From: Paralichthys olivaceus
Lineage: Eukaryota; Chordata; Actinopteri; Pleuronectiformes; Paralichthyidae
DNA: 64,000 nt
Direction of reading: 5' to 3'
NCBI RefSeq assembly: GCF_024713975.1
Contig: NC_091096.1
Coordinates: 26,623,458 to 26,687,457 of the forward strand
Shown here: one piece after another, positions 39,501-49,941 of the stretch
How positions within the stretch are numbered: the stretch's first letter is position 1
Layout: each line of letters begins with the position of its first letter
Notes under the pieces: generated by a model
The model's database searches: none
The model's input: only the letters and a program-made list of their open reading frames with translations
Told to the model about the DNA's origin: nothing
Program-made: the position numbers and the translations under genes

Positions 39501-42500
39501 TGTTACAAGAAGCCAATATGTCTGGTTCTTATAGTGGCCTGTAAGCACATATTAAACAGATTAACCCTATGGTTGACTGGGTATAGTGCACTCACACACA
39601 GATTCAAATGGGTGGGGGTTTAGAGGATTAACTGCAGCTGTGAGACTGAGGAATTGCTTAATTCTGGTCCTACTGGCAGACAAAAACAGCAGGGTCACAT
39701 ACTTATTACCATAGCATAGATGCTTTACATAGCAAAGTGCAAGTTCCACAGAGAGATGTAGGCTTCAGTCATAATAATATAAAGTAACTGTTGCAGTAGG
39801 TGCCTTACAATCTCAGATCCAAACATACAGAATGTCAAATATGGGTAAGAACAACATGTGGAGGGCAGATCCTCTGAATGGCTTGCTTTAGACAAATTGC
39901 TTGAATCTTAGCACAGTAACTAAGATCACTTCTAACTGGTGCTCTTGGTCTGCAAATGTGTGATCAGCTGATTATTTAAAAGTTCAGCTTGTAAGATTTA
40001 GGTGAAAGGGATCTTTTAACAGATATGGAATATAAAATAATCCTACTAATGTTTTCACTAGTGTTTAATCATCTAAATTGTACAATTTGTTTTCTTGTTT
40101 CTAACCTAGATTGGGCCCTTTATATTTGGTAAATGGTCTGTATTTATAAAGCGCTTTTCTAGTCCTGAAGACCACTCAAAGCTCTTTACAGTACAGTTTT
40201 ACATTAATTCATTCACACACACATTCATACAGTGCATCTATGTGCAGCACTTTCTCTATGAGAATAGAGATGACGGCCACTCTAACCCCTGAGCCACTTT
40301 AAACCAGCCACTTTTAAATACTTTAAATCTACATTGGGAGCGGGTCCTCTCTACCGAGGCCCCATGTTTTTTTTTTTTTACAGTAGACCGAACTGGACAA
40401 ACTAAAAACCTTTTGAGACAACTGAAGCTACCACAGGCTCTCTCTCATGTTTGGAAGGGGAGGGTGGGGTGAGGGGTATTCAGCTGCAACATGCAACTAT
40501 ACCACTAGATGTCCTTAAATTCTACACACTGAACCTTTAAGTTAACATTAATTTTGCTTGCAGATATTTGTAACTCTAGTGAGTAAGCTTAAAAGACAAA
40601 AAACATTTAAACAGTTTTCACTACCCATAACAGCTTCACCCATGTCTGATAGTGAAAATCTTTTTCTTAACAAAGAAATAAACTTAATGTAATAGTAATA
40701 AACTTTCATTTGAATCAGCGTATATATGAGGACATGGGAACGATTCATTATAGTTTCTATAACTTTTGCTGTGTCTGTACTTGAGACGCCCCCTCCATGT
40801 TGGACGTGTTGGCTCCTTGGTTTCTAGGTATTAAGCAACTTTTACAGACTGGACTTTGTAGCGTCTGTGGGCTCGCCCAGTGAAATAATGTCATATTCCA
40901 CTTCCTGTTTCTGTTTTGTCGACAAGCTGTGGACGATCAGAGGGAGCACTTGTATTAGCAGCCACACCTCTCGTCTTGTAGTCATCATGAGTGCTAAAAA
41001 CACCCACTATGTCTGCAGGGAGTGGAAGTAGAGCACCACACACACACACACACACACTCACACACAAACACACAAACACAAACACACACACACACACACA
41101 AACACACTGCCTCACTATCGCAGATCAGTGAAACTCGTAGGAAATAACACAGATACTAGTAAAATATAGTCCATTGGTTTTAATAGCAGGGTATTGCGAT
41201 ATTTTTGTGCTATTAAAGTACCATGCAACACATATTCAAGCCTTTCAGATTTCTGTATTCCTACAGACAAAACTCCCGGAGAGGAAGACTGTTGAGCGTG
41301 ATATGTGATAGTGCTATACTGTGAACTGAACACTGGATAAACATTGGAAATAGACATCAGCATGGCTGTTAACACAAGAACAAAACTACGCACAACATCA
41401 ACTGGGAAAGGGTCAAAGGTCAGACAGCTGGAAAAAGATCAAGGAAGCCTGTCACACAGGACAGACAACAGAAACAGAGCAGACCAGAACCCCAGAAGAG
41501 GATACTGCAGTTAAGATCAAGGACCCCATTTTAATTGGGCAAGTTTAATGACATTTACAAAAAGTTGGGTCTTGGTTGCACAGCCTATGTGGCTGACACC
41601 AAGTGCAGTATTTTGGTAGTATTTTGATTTGGGTCGGCAACAGCACAAAGTGCAAACAGGCTAGCTGAAGTGGAAAATACATCACATGGTGGATAAATAA
41701 ACAGACTGTAGGTCTGCTGTCATAGCTCTGACACAGATTATCCAATCACAATGACGCATGGTAACAACAGCTCAACGAATAAATAGATTGCTCCACGATA
41801 TGATATTGTTATCTGGATGCAGACAGAGCAGCATGACGTGAACACACAGCAGCACAAATGTGCCTCCAAAGGCAGATGGTGTGGGGTTTTTTAAGTTACT
41901 ATATAGAAATAAATTGTGTAAAAAATGTCCTTTCAAATTCAAAACAACTTCTTGTGAGTGTAGGCATCAACTGATGCATATTAGCTGAAAATGCCTGATA
42001 TTGGCTTTTCTACATTGGCTGACTAATTAATGAGCCATGATGACAGAACATGTGAATCAAATGTCACCTCTGTTCACATCTACAGTCAACAAAAAACCAA
42101 CCAACAGTTGGCAGCAGTTTGATAACTAATCTTGGTCTGTCATCTGTTTTTAGATCAAAACCTTACATAGTTAGTAATTACAGCTGCAACAACTGTTATG
42201 TGAATTTGAAAATATAGGAATGAAAATCTATTCCTGTTTATTTATCCTTCCTGTTAACATGTCTATTAATTAATTTAAACAAATATAAATACACTGCAAT
42301 AACAGATATCAAATATATATTGATTACACAGGGGTCCTGAACTCTCAGCTTGACAAACACTGCAGTAACAGATGCTAGTATAGAAAAAGATGTTGTTTGT
42401 TTAAGTCAATTCAGGAAGGATAGGATTGTTCCTTTCTACAAAAACCACTGTACTCGATATACATGGAAACTAGTATATAGTAATTAGTGATCTATAAAGG

Positions 42501-45500
42501 CAACAACAAACAAAAAGAATCAAAAGATCAATTTATCTAATAATCTTAGCTTACATTTTACTAAATTTGTGACTTTTCTCAAACCATCAAATTACATCAG
42601 ATATGAAATATGCCATAACCCATATCCCAGTACTGTTTTATTAACTGTCAGGGACATCATTTAAAACCTAAACCTTAGGAAAATGGCATGAACCATAGGG
42701 TTGGGTGGTATCCACAAACACTGTTTGACCTTCCCCCATTAGCCTTGGGTATTCTGTATTACTGGGACTAATTAAAAATCACTTCAGTGTTGGCTTGCAT
42801 TAAGAAAAATAGCAAACATTATATACATAGGCCTATTAGAATATAATGTATAAATACATAAAATATACTTAACAACAATACATTTACAATTTTTACAACA
42901 AATAAACAACAAATACAAAACTCCAGTGCAAATACAGCAGAACAGAATGAAACTACAACAAATTGTCTGGCAAACAATGCATTTCCAGCCAAATAATCAA
43001 CAAAAATCTATTAAATTTAAACACAGCTCTGTTGCGTACAGTGCTTTTAGAAATATCAAATGATAAAAAGTATCCATTAAACTACAGACAGTAATGAAAA
43101 TGTACATAGGGTATACATGTATTCTGAGACCATGGCCGATACTGTACATTGGTTCATATTCATAATGTAAATCAAATAAATTAAAAGACGAGCCCTAAAG
43201 CAGCCGTAATAAAAAAACAAACAAGAAAAATATATATAATAGTAAGAATAATAGGAGCATCCTGAGCCTATTTTGGGTTTATCGCCAAGGCTGAAGGAAG
43301 TTGCATTTGCACATCAAGTTGTGCACCAAATATCTTTACTTGGCCTCCAGCTTGGCAAGAATTCCAGCTTTTATTGACTTTGTTAACTTGATGTCCTGGA
43401 GTCAAGCTGGAGCATGGGGACAAGAGCAGAGCTGGTCGCATAGTTTTTTCCGGACAAAACATCGGTGAAGTAACATTTGTGTTTCAGTGCGTTCTGAAAA
43501 GCCTGCGACGCGTCTTTTACCTGCCTGGTAAGTGACATGTTGCTTCTTCTGTCATCAGACAAGACATGTCTGATTACCTGAGCCTGCTTTTAATTATACT
43601 ACTACTTAATTATACTGCTACTAGCTACTTAATAAATAGACTTAAATATATTATATTCCATGTTGTTCTAAGTCCGCCATCGCCCAATGATGATCAACAT
43701 GTGTAATAAAATCTAGCCTACATTCATATGACTTGGGCTGTAAGTCTATTTGTCTGCCTATAATAAATTGATGTAAGCTTACCGTAATAAGAATATGCTC
43801 TGGGAGTTCACTCTTTTCAGAGGCAGCTGTGTCCGAGGGCCCACTCTCATTTTTGCCTTTGGTCCTGTGTTGAATTTGGAACAGCCAAGTTAAGATTGTG
43901 ACTGAAGAAATTAAGCAACGGACAATACAGGTTCGTGATTGCAATGGGAATGTTGGTAGCGTGGTTATGGCTGAAAGTTTTTTTTTCATCAAGTTACCAG
44001 TCCTATAGTGCATCTCTGTGCGCAGCAGCAATATTGTCTGCTGTATGGTTTTAAGGAATATAAGTTGTCAGGAGGCATTTTGATTCAAGTTTCCACTCAG
44101 GTGGAATGGTGTGGACTGACAGGGACATATAGGGTGCCTTACCTAACTACCATTAACTGTCTGCCCCGCACAGCAGCACTTGAATCTTGTTTCTAACTTT
44201 TTAAAAAAACCTGAGGGCCAAAATCATGTCCTTAACTTTTTTCCCACCATTTCTACTGCCTCCATTACAGTTGGTTGTGTAGACGTGGTTGTGAGCCTGG
44301 TTGGTGGTTGTGGGGGTCCTTCAGTGTCAGCAGGAGGGTTTGAAATTGTTGAACTTGAGGAAACTCATCCTTGTTGCGTTTCGTGGGTTATTGATTCTGA
44401 GATGGGCCATTAACGGGCCATCTCTCGCTGTCATCGTCTTCATGAAAATCTTCCAATGTCTCGTTGGTGTTCGCTGGCTCTCCCTTATCCTTTTTTTTAT
44501 AGAGAGGGAACGCACTCTCTTCTCTCCCCTCTTTTTCCCATTTTTCTCTGCAAACTCCAACTGGTCGAGGCAGATGGCTGCCCACATTAAGTCCAGTTCT
44601 AAACGTTTTTTCAAGTTCATAAGGGAGTTTTTTCTCTCCACGGTCATCAGTGCTGCTTATTGTGGGAACTGCTGGGTATCTCAATTTTGTAAGGCCTTAC
44701 AATGTAAAGGGCCTTGAGATAATGTATCTTGTAGGGCTTGGTGATATGACCTCAAATCAATATCACTTTATTTGAAAGTTTTACCACAACTACAATTAAT
44801 GCCGTTCCAGTCACTTTAACCTTGATGTCCTGTCTGTGTGCGTCACATTATGTCTCAAACAAACACAATGTAAATGTCAAGTAGTGTAAACGTCAAGTAC
44901 TGTACGTGTCCTAATAACTTCTGATTAGTGTTGATGTTAACTGTTAACGTGTAAAGTGAGAAGGGAGGACATGAAGCAGGATAATATAGCACTGAGAGCT
45001 GCCACTGCAAAATGAACATAGAGGAAACCCAACAGTTTATGAATGCACGCATTGGGAAGAGTAATAACTGAATAATCAACATGAGCATAATTGATACATT
45101 TAGATTAATTAGCATCTTGTGATTTGGGGCTGTACAAATTAAACTGAATTGAATTGTGCACTGAGTAACATCACAATATAATATACAATGTGGTCATTGA
45201 AGCTAGGGTGTGTAAACATGGAAAAGCTAGCATGGGCAGGCTACACCCCCCCACCCCCCAACGCTAAGTCCATATGAACATACATACACTCACAACCTTT
45301 CCATGACTGGTTGTCTAACCTCTGGCTATTGTAAATGGTTTGTATTTATACAGCGCTTTTCTAGTCTTGATGACCACAGTACAGTTTTGCCAATCACCCA
45401 TTCACACAGTGCATCTATCAGCATGCTGGGTGGGGATTGACCTGCCAACCTTCTGGTTGGAAGACGACCACTCTACCCCTCAGCCACATTTGTGTGTGTA

Positions 45501-48500
45501 TGTCTCTCTGGATGAAGACTCTGGTCAGGCACAGAGAGAGCACTGGCAGGTGTGCACAGTCCGGCAGGTTGGTCACTGACAGACAGGTACGCCAGCCAAT
45601 CATTTCATGTTTTTTTACAGTCATGTGAGACAAAAAAGTGTTTCAAAAACAAATGAACTGCCTATAAACAGTGTGGATGATTTTCTGGTTTCACTCGAGC
45701 TGAGGAACTATCCCAGTCATATCTCATTTCTAGGTCTTTTTAGGGATGTCTGCAATCTAGTTTGACGCTCTTCAAAAGTAGATAAAAAGATCATCACTAG
45801 TTTCCACCATCCAACTGATCCTGATCAGCGGTTGGCAGAAGCGCGCACAGACACACACACACACATAACCTTCCATGAATTCATGGAACATGATGTCAAT
45901 ATACATTTTCTCTGAAAAAAGAAAGCTAAACTTAACCTTGATGTAATTCCCAACACTGTTAGCTCTGATGTGATGTAGATTCAATTCAATTCAATTCAAT
46001 TTTATTTATATAGCGCCAATTCATAATTTACATTATCTCAAGGCACTTTACATTTAAAGGTCAAGACCTTAAAACAATATTAACATAGAGAAACCCAACA
46101 GTTCCCACAATGAGCAAGCACAGGCGACTGTGGAGAGGAAAAACTCCCTCATTAACAGGGAGAAACCTCTGGCAGAACCAGGCTCAATGTGGGCGGTCAT
46201 CTGCCTCGACCGGTTGGGGTGAGGAAAGAAAAGTAAGGGGGGAGGAAAGGAGAGATGGGTGGAAAGCGGGGGAGAGAAGAGAGATGAGGTGGGTAGATAC
46301 TACTAAGTCCTGTGACAAATCTCCTGTTCTACCACATCCCCGAGGCGTTCTACCGGAGTCAGGTCTGGTGACTGTGGAGGCTACTTAAAGTTCATGTTCA
46401 TGAAACATTTTTGAGACTTGAGTATAAAAAAAAAATAGATATAAATATATATACGGTAACTAACCCCAGTGACCCACAGTGCATCCATAAGCATCAGCTG
46501 CTGTGATTATAAGGAAACTTGGGAGGTCAGTATTCTGCAGATGTACACAAAGGCCAGGGGAAATAAATATCCTAAATGATAACATGAACTTTTTAATTGT
46601 TATCAGGGGCTTTGACAGTCAAGACAATACAACACCAGCTATGTATGCAGAATGACTGTTTAATAAGATTGTGCTGTTGAATAATATTATCGAGGCCAGG
46701 GACATTGTTTACAAGATCATTTAGGCAGTTGCATTTGGCTCATGCCCATACGCACAATATGTACAGCCTCTGTAGAATCAATCAAAAACCAAATCAATCA
46801 AATATTCACAAATCTCTCCTCACAGGGCTTAGCAAGGGGCAACATCCTCTGCCCTTAACCCTCAACTACAGTGAGGAAAAAACAATCATGTACTGGAAAT
46901 ATGATAATGACAGTAATGAGTGCTGGCAGTGTGCTGCACACTCACTTCTAATCTGAGAGATGCAACATCAGGGTCAAATAAGAAAGTTGGGGAATTGCTA
47001 TAATAATATATATTTTTAAATTTATTATATGTACATTGTTTGATTCACATATGTACACATGCTAATCAAACCCTGATACAATGTGCTGAAGTAAGCCTCT
47101 GCTCTCTAACACTGCTCAGTTGTGCTGAAAAGCTGTACAACCTTCAAACCCCCCAGTTAAGCACCTGACATGCCGGGAATACTAATTTCTCACCATCAGG
47201 TGCTCTTTGTGGTTCTTCAGCATTTAGCAAGTATAATATATGCTAATGTATACAACAACCACTCCTGTGATATGAGGTGATGTAACCACAAACTGTTCTG
47301 ACCAGAGGGCTGCAGGCAGCAAGCTGCTCGTCAGTGCTGAGGAACGAATCTCCAAATACCCTCAACATACATTTATTTTCATTTGATTTGACTTTAAAAT
47401 GGGAGAAACATGCTCTCAAATCAACAGCACTAGTGTAGTCATTAGGCTTGAACACAGCGAATGTGCGTGCACTTCTACATTAAACTATGCTAGTACAGTA
47501 GCCTTCTAATTTATGCTGCATGATCTTATGTAAGAAGTTTAATATTCAAAATTTGTTAGTGTTTAAGGCAAACGCAATTCTGTTGCAGGGTCTCGCTTTG
47601 TTTTCCAAGATAATAAATATTTGCTCTGATGATCCTTGATTTGGGATTTTCATTGGATATCTCATGGGACATTTTAATCTGTTGTATATTCTTCTCCTGG
47701 AGCTGTTCACTTGAATTAACAAATTCAGTTAGCCCATCTGAGAGACTGTCATCTGTCCAGACGTTAAAGGTATTGTATGACTCTAACCACTCACAGCTTT
47801 AGGCCACAGAGGAGAGAGGACGTCCTGTTTTTCTCACTGCCTGTCTACCAGTACATGTCCCCTAAAGAATTTGAAGCACCTAACCCATGCAGCTCATCTC
47901 TGATGAGATCTGTACATGACTGGATGTCCCGTGCCAGTAGCATGCAGGATGTTATATAAGTGTGTGTTGGTGCTGAAGGGTGAGGAGCCCATCAATCAGT
48001 TTCCTCCTCAGTGTCAGCTCCTGTTACGCGGGAGAATGATGATGTGGCTTTACTTTTAATTCAGAATGTGGCTTGGCTTTGGTTGATCAGTGGACAGTTT
48101 TGCTGCAGCTTGAATGTATGATTTGTAGTTAATCTATCAATTTTTTCCCCCCAATTATTAATTCAGCTATGCCACTTGTTAGGTATTATTATTGCCAAAA
48201 GTGGCATCTTATCACTGTAGATTCTGTGTTGTGTTCCATTTTATCAGTTTATTGTAAAAGAAATCAGCAATCATTCATTTTCAAACATTGTTCTGTCCCA
48301 GCTCTTTAAAAGGGTAGATTGAAATGTAGATACCTTTCAGCAAACCTGTGTAGTCAGTCCAGTCAATACAAGCCCTGAATCATATCATATGGATATGATC
48401 ATATCTAATAAATGTAAGTGATCGGTATCACTCACTCTCCTCTGAACAAAAAGCCTGAAGCTCAACTGAAGTTTATATGACGCTTCAACAGTCTGTGTTG

Positions 48501-49941
48501 ATGATCAACTTAAATGAATGTGTTGAATCAAATATTCCCTCTGTATTCCCCAGGTAGTTATTACCAGATGTGGAATAAGAACACACAAAGGCAAAATGGT
48601 AGCAACTGTTTGTAATATTTGCACATATGGGTCTATGATTATTATTATTGTAAAATATATTAAAATATAGACATATGCTTTCACTGTCAGGATGCTTCGT
48701 AGTTTCTGTATCTATCTATTTTCAATTCATTTCCGATTAATCTCCTGAGATCTTTTCTTATATTCACCTGTGTTAAAACAGAGCTCATTCTTTTCAGGAA
48801 ATTCATCAGGAGGCAACACTAAACTGAATACAACCAAATGAACAAACTAAAACATGAGAATATTGTCAATATATGAGTAACATATGTTGAGGTATCTATG
48901 TATAGATTCATTTTATTTAGCCTACATGTCTAACTACAGAATCAGACTATTTGGTTCCCTCTAAGGATCCATCTTCATACTATCAGTGAATAAACAGTAA
49001 AATGAAGCCTTACTTGAGGAGTAGGAATTTGTCATGTGGGATTCTCATCTACATCACTCATCTGAAGACATTTAACTTGGCTAAGGAGCTTGTGATATTA
49101 AATGTCCATCAGCCTTTGTAACACAATCATCTGCTGTGGATAAACTAGTCAATACTTTGAGCTCAGATCATTTGACCACATCTGACCGACACTTTTTAAA
49201 GCCTGATGGAAAACAGTATTTAGGTATGGACCACTCTGTATCCTGGATTGAGGCCACAAAGGGAGTGTTGAGAAGTGCATTACCTTCAGTGTCATAGATG
49301 TTGTGGAGGATTTTCTCAGTGTCCAGACGATCCTCCAGGTAAAAATCGTAGATTTTGATGTTGAGGTCAGTCATCAGATGATAGACTCCCTCCATAGTGA
49401 AGAAGCAGTTCCGCTCCTCCTTGTCGTCCTCGAACACGAGCAGTGCGCTCCTCCAGGTGAAGTGCTCGAACATCGCGGTGAAGGTCTCTGCCATTTTCAA
49501 GTAGGACGGGGCGATGCGGGTCAGGTGGGAGTATTCGCTCTTCTTGTTGCTGAAGCCGGTGGCCAGGGCACCTGCTGAGATCACCGGGATGTTCCAGTGC
49601 GATGCCAGCCTCACCACCGCTGCAGCCTCATACTCACACACCGGACCCAGGATCAGATCCGGCTTCTGCCCACACGACCGTTCCACCAACAGTAACATGG
49701 CATCATTGGCACAGTCGGAGTTCTCAAAGTGGATGTTGAAGTGAAAGCCGGAGAACTGTCCATCTGTCTGGAGCCGTCGTTGTGCGTAAAGGATCGCCGG
49801 AGCGACGCGTGCGTGTGAAAAAATGTAGGAGTTATTTCGTGGCAAAAAGACCAAAACATTTATGTCCTCGGTGATGGTGTTTGTCTCAACTGGGCTCAGG
49901 ACCATCAACAAGTACACACACAGTGTGGTGAACTGTGGCAT
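22575..49941 (-). CDS. npr3: Natriuretic peptide receptor 3 (clearance receptor, NPR-C), complete eight-exon gene
   Basis: NPR3 binds ANP, BNP and CNP at the cell surface, internalises them and inhibits adenylyl cyclase through Gi. Eight exons (22575-22686, 23802-23886, 23992-24109, 24225-24319, 29697-29832, 31231-31406, 31781-31903, 49284-49941) join without a frame break to 500 residues. There is a hydrophobic signal peptide (about 1-19) and a periplasmic-binding-type ectodomain to about 440 with cysteines at 77, 102, 179 and 224 in the family positions (SDC, GPVCEY, ERNC, VIMC). A juxtamembrane C436 sits where the interchain cysteine is expected. One membrane span covers about 443-463, and a 37-residue tail has no kinase or cyclase domain. 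N-glycosylation sequons lie at N36, N256, N297, N350, N360 and N405. The ATG at 49941 has A at -3; an in-frame TTG upstream is not a credible start. Human NPR3 also has eight exons. Assignment is firm; which teleost duplicate it is cannot be told. Confidence 0.97.
22735..22960 (-). mobile_element. LINE tail in npr3 intron 7
   Basis: The reverse complement ends 'atgagacaaattttgatttg' then 'tgaatatgggctatac', nearly identical to the tail of the LINE at 16865-18505. It sits about 50 bp upstream of the npr3 exon 8 acceptor, in the sense orientation of the gene. Confidence 0.75.
23802..23886 (-). CDS. npr3: npr3 exon 7: transmembrane segment
   Basis: 85 bases encoding residues 437-463, [17 protein letters not shown] then [10 protein letters not shown]. 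This is a single membrane helix preceded by the split Cys436 codon. Acceptor 'ttccaaacag', donor 'gtaactatat'. Confidence 0.95.
23992..24109 (-). CDS. npr3: npr3 exon 6: membrane-proximal ectodomain
   Basis: 118 bases for residues 397-435 ([18 protein letters not shown] through EIADKS) with an NGT glycosylation sequon. Donor 'gtaaatattc'; acceptor 'ctatcttacag'. The final base begins the codon for Cys436. Confidence 0.95.
24225..24319 (-). CDS. npr3: npr3 exon 5
   Basis: 95 bases encoding [20 protein letters not shown] and the following [10 protein letters not shown], the most conserved ectodomain block of natriuretic receptors. Donor 'gtaagatgag', acceptor 'attgtggatag'. Introns 5 and 6 are only about 105-115 bp. 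Confidence 0.96.
24453..24562. repeat. (CA)n microsatellite in npr3 intron 4
   Basis: About 110 bp of nearly pure CA with a few interruptions, reading as (TG)n in the npr3 transcript. It begins 134 bp upstream of the exon 5 acceptor. Confidence 0.95.
24945..25020 (-). mobile_element. Retroposon 3' end ('gataatgtatattatgat' family)
   Basis: The reverse complement reads 'taaagtgccttgagataatg', 'tatattatgattttgcgcta' and 'caaataaaattgaattgaat', matching the tails at 45979 and 18840. The upstream extent past 25,020 is unclear. Confidence 0.75.
25640..27280 (+). other. Unassigned decayed coding-like stretch in npr3 intron 4
   Basis: A run of plus-strand open frames with ordinary amino-acid composition (25647-25880, 25990-26286, 26727-26921, 27005-27277) lies in one orientation with intervening stops. 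The first contains [20 protein letters not shown] and the last [17 protein letters not shown] recognise no family. A broken transposable-element gene is the simplest reading. No splice model was attempted. Confidence 0.3.
28081..28320 (+). mobile_element. SINE-like repeat ('cccttgagcaaggcaccgaa' type)
   Basis: Carries 'ctgggcactgcagaggtgcc', 'cttgagcaaggcaccgaacc' and 'ttaaatacagaggtcaaatt' in the order of a common teleost interspersed repeat. GC content jumps relative to its surroundings. The overlapping open frames are not genes. Confidence 0.6.
28645..28860. mobile_element. TTAA-type MITE, partial copy
   Basis: Shares 'tgtgtagaattta', 'gacatctagtggtgaagttg', 'aacctgtggtag' and 'ttcagttgtcataaaaactc' with the copy at 5224-5557, in the same orientation. 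The far half is deleted or diverged. Confidence 0.7.
29570..29640 (+). mobile_element. Retroposon 3' end ('gataatgtatattatgat' family)
   Basis: Holds 'gtgccttgagataatgtata', 'tcatgatttggcgctatgca' and an A/T tail. It is a very short 5'-truncated copy, ending about 55 bp before the npr3 exon 4 edge. Confidence 0.65.
29697..29832 (-). CDS. npr3: npr3 exon 4
   Basis: 136 bases for residues 320-364, from [20 protein letters not shown] to the MWNRTFE block with two sequons (NGT, NRT). Acceptor 'gttccatttcag', donor 'gtaaaacaca'. Confidence 0.96.
30500..30885 (+). repeat. Tandem degenerate repeat ('gaccttgacctttt' type)
   Basis: Three decayed units share the order: 'gtgaccttgacc' or 'gtgacatttgacc', 'accaaaatc', 'aatgaacgtttggagcaaat', 'gaagaaattc' and 'gagatattgcattcaagaga'. 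Related units recur at 34790-35100. Such arrays are common and non-coding in fish genomes. Confidence 0.65.
31231..31406 (-). CDS. npr3: npr3 exon 3
   Basis: 176 bases for residues 262-319, [10 protein letters not shown], then [18 protein letters not shown] to HDCKDCES. Donor 'gtatgtatg', acceptor 'attcaattctag'. The CKDC motif at 314-317 next to the exon 3/4 junction has no counterpart in the human receptor as I recall it. Confidence 0.95.
31781..31903 (-). CDS. npr3: npr3 exon 2
   Basis: 123 bases for residues 221-260, [20 protein letters not shown] to [12 protein letters not shown]. It carries Cys224, partner of the exon 1 cysteine in the membrane-proximal disulfide of the family. Acceptor 'ttttctgcag', donor 'gtaaatttaa'. 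Confidence 0.96.
34790..35100 (+). repeat. Tandem degenerate repeat ('gaccttgacctttt' type)
   Basis: Two units share 'caccgtgaccttgaccttta', 'gtgccaaatctgaagaaatt' and 'aatgtcaagttcaagaggcc' with the array at 30500-30885, in the same orientation. It is followed directly by a LINE tail. Confidence 0.65.
35120..35590 (+). mobile_element. LINE tail (same family as 16865-18505)
   Basis: The 3' UTR phrases 'gacttgacttcttccccaga', 'gtggccacatcct', 'ctgggaggaggatccctctc', 'gttgagggttaaggac' and a final 'aaaaattgtgacttgttaac' plus (gattt)n-like end follow the family order. No ORF2 remains. Confidence 0.75.
36335..37176 (+). mobile_element. Internally deleted hAT transposon
   Basis: The ends CAGAGATGTCAAACTCAAGG and, inverted, CAGTGGTGTCAAACTCAATC match at 16 of the first 18 positions. 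They are flanked by 8-bp copies ATTTAGAG (36327-36334) and GTTTAGAG (37177-37184), the hAT target size. Near the right end the plus strand still encodes [20 protein letters not shown] and [12 protein letters not shown], like the C-terminal dimerisation end of hAT transposases of the Charlie/GTF2IRD2 type. Catalytic DDE parts are missing. The interior contains a diverged direct duplication (about 36475-36638 and 36701-36880). Non-autonomous, inactive. Confidence 0.85.
37185..37395 (+). mobile_element. SINE-like repeat ('ctttacagtacag' family)
   Basis: Directly abuts the hAT element. Retains 'ctctagtcatattgacaatt', 'cagagcgctttacatt', 'ttgaaccaccgaccttctga' and 'ctcctgagctctaccac', the family tail order. 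Confidence 0.6.
37865..38060. mobile_element. TTAA-type MITE, partial copy
   Basis: Begins 'aaaggttcagtgtgtaagat' and keeps 'gccctagtgatattttcact' and 'aaatactttatatttacatc', the opposite orientation to the copy at 5224. The other terminal repeat is missing. Confidence 0.7.
39975..40537. mobile_element. TTAA-type MITE interrupted by a SINE-like repeat
   Basis: Ends: TTAAAAGTTCAG at the left and 'cacactgaacctttaa' at the right, both with TTAA. Interior phrases 'taggtgaaagggatc', 'ctagattgggccctttatat', 'ggagcgggtcctctctaccg' and 'ctaccacaggctctctctca' match the family read in reverse from 5224-5557. A 'ctttacagtacag' repeat (about 40130-40310) sits inside the copy. Confidence 0.8.
40130..40310 (+). 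mobile_element. SINE-like repeat nested in the MITE
   Basis: A full head 'ggtaaatggtctgtatttat' then 'aaagcgcttttctagtcctg', 'ctcaaagctctttacagtac', 'catacagtgcatctatgtgc' and 'taacccctgagccac'. The MITE sequence resumes with 'aaatactttaaatctacatt'. Confidence 0.8.
41034..41107. repeat. (CA)n microsatellite
   Basis: About 70 bp of CA repeats with AAAC interruptions in npr3 intron 1. The cysteine/valine-rich open frame across it is an artefact of the repeat. Confidence 0.9.
44520..45155 (+). mobile_element. Retroposon 3' end split by an insertion
   Basis: The plus-strand order 'ctggtcgaggcagatggctg', 'aagggagttttttctctcca', 'gggaactgctgggtatctca' and 'gggccttgagataatgtatc' breaks at 44732. 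It resumes at 45121 with 'gatttggggctgtacaaatt' and 'aaactgaattgaattg', so it was interrupted by a 381-bp segment. Confidence 0.75.
44733..45113. mobile_element. Unclassified insertion inside a retroposon tail
   Basis: Flanked by ATCTTGT at 44726-44732 and 45114-45120, as a 7-bp target duplication would be. It begins 'agggcttggtgatatgacct', like common fish DNA-transposon ends, but I found no matching inverted repeat at the other end. Boundaries are sharp because the host repeat continues on both sides; the class is unknown. Confidence 0.55.
45335..45500 (+). mobile_element. SINE-like repeat ('ctttacagtacag' family)
   Basis: Head 'gtaaatggtttgtatttata' and 'cagcgcttttctagtcttga', then 'cccattcacacagtgcatct' and 'gacctgccaaccttctggtt', ending 'ctctacccctcagccaca'. 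The central part is shortened. Confidence 0.75.
45979..46385 (-). mobile_element. Retroposon 3' end ('gataatgtatattatgat' family), long copy
   Basis: The reverse complement ends with 'gataatgtaaattatgaatt', 'ggcgctatataaataaaatt' and repeated GAATT units, a tandem tail. Upstream it carries 'gttcccacaatgag' inverted, 'gagcctggttctgccagagg' and 'ccaaccggtcgaggcagatg'. It is the most complete copy of this family in the window. Confidence 0.8.
46790..46885 (-). mobile_element. LINE tail fragment
   Basis: The reverse complement gives 'gtagttgagggttaagggca', 'gaggatgttg' and a final 'gatttgtgaatatttgattg', the end of the family at 16865-18505 and 22735-22960. Confidence 0.65.
49284..49941 (-). CDS. 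npr3: npr3 exon 1: signal peptide and first ectodomain lobe
   Basis: 658 bases for residues 1-219. It starts [15 protein letters not shown], then [49 protein letters not shown] and [11 protein letters not shown]. Donor 'gtaatgcact' after the codon pair for Thr-Glu plus one base. It is richer in CpG than the flanks, as expected near a vertebrate promoter. The plus-strand frames over this exon are antisense shadows. Confidence 0.97.

Larger units (their letters stand above)
31904..49283 (-). other. npr3: npr3 intron 1 (17.4 kb)
   Basis: Bounded by the exon 1 donor (gtaatgcact) and exon 2 acceptor. No embedded host gene was recognised on either strand. Its content is the repeats listed separately, plus long unassigned AT-rich sequence (32-34.7, 38.1-39.9, 41.1-43.5 and 46.9-49.2 kb). 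Enhancers, if any, cannot be read from sequence alone. Confidence 0.8.

Noticed and set aside
40891..41115. Cys/Val-rich minus-strand frame
   Set aside because: Product of translating a CA microsatellite.
43651..44031. 126-residue minus-strand frame in npr3 intron 1
   Set aside because: [21 protein letters not shown] stretch looks protein-like, as in transposase N-termini, but no family, start or splice support was found.
44327..44717. Overlapping frames on both strands near 44.5 kb
   Set aside because: They lie over a retroposon 3' end and an anonymous flank; the basic composition reflects the repeat.
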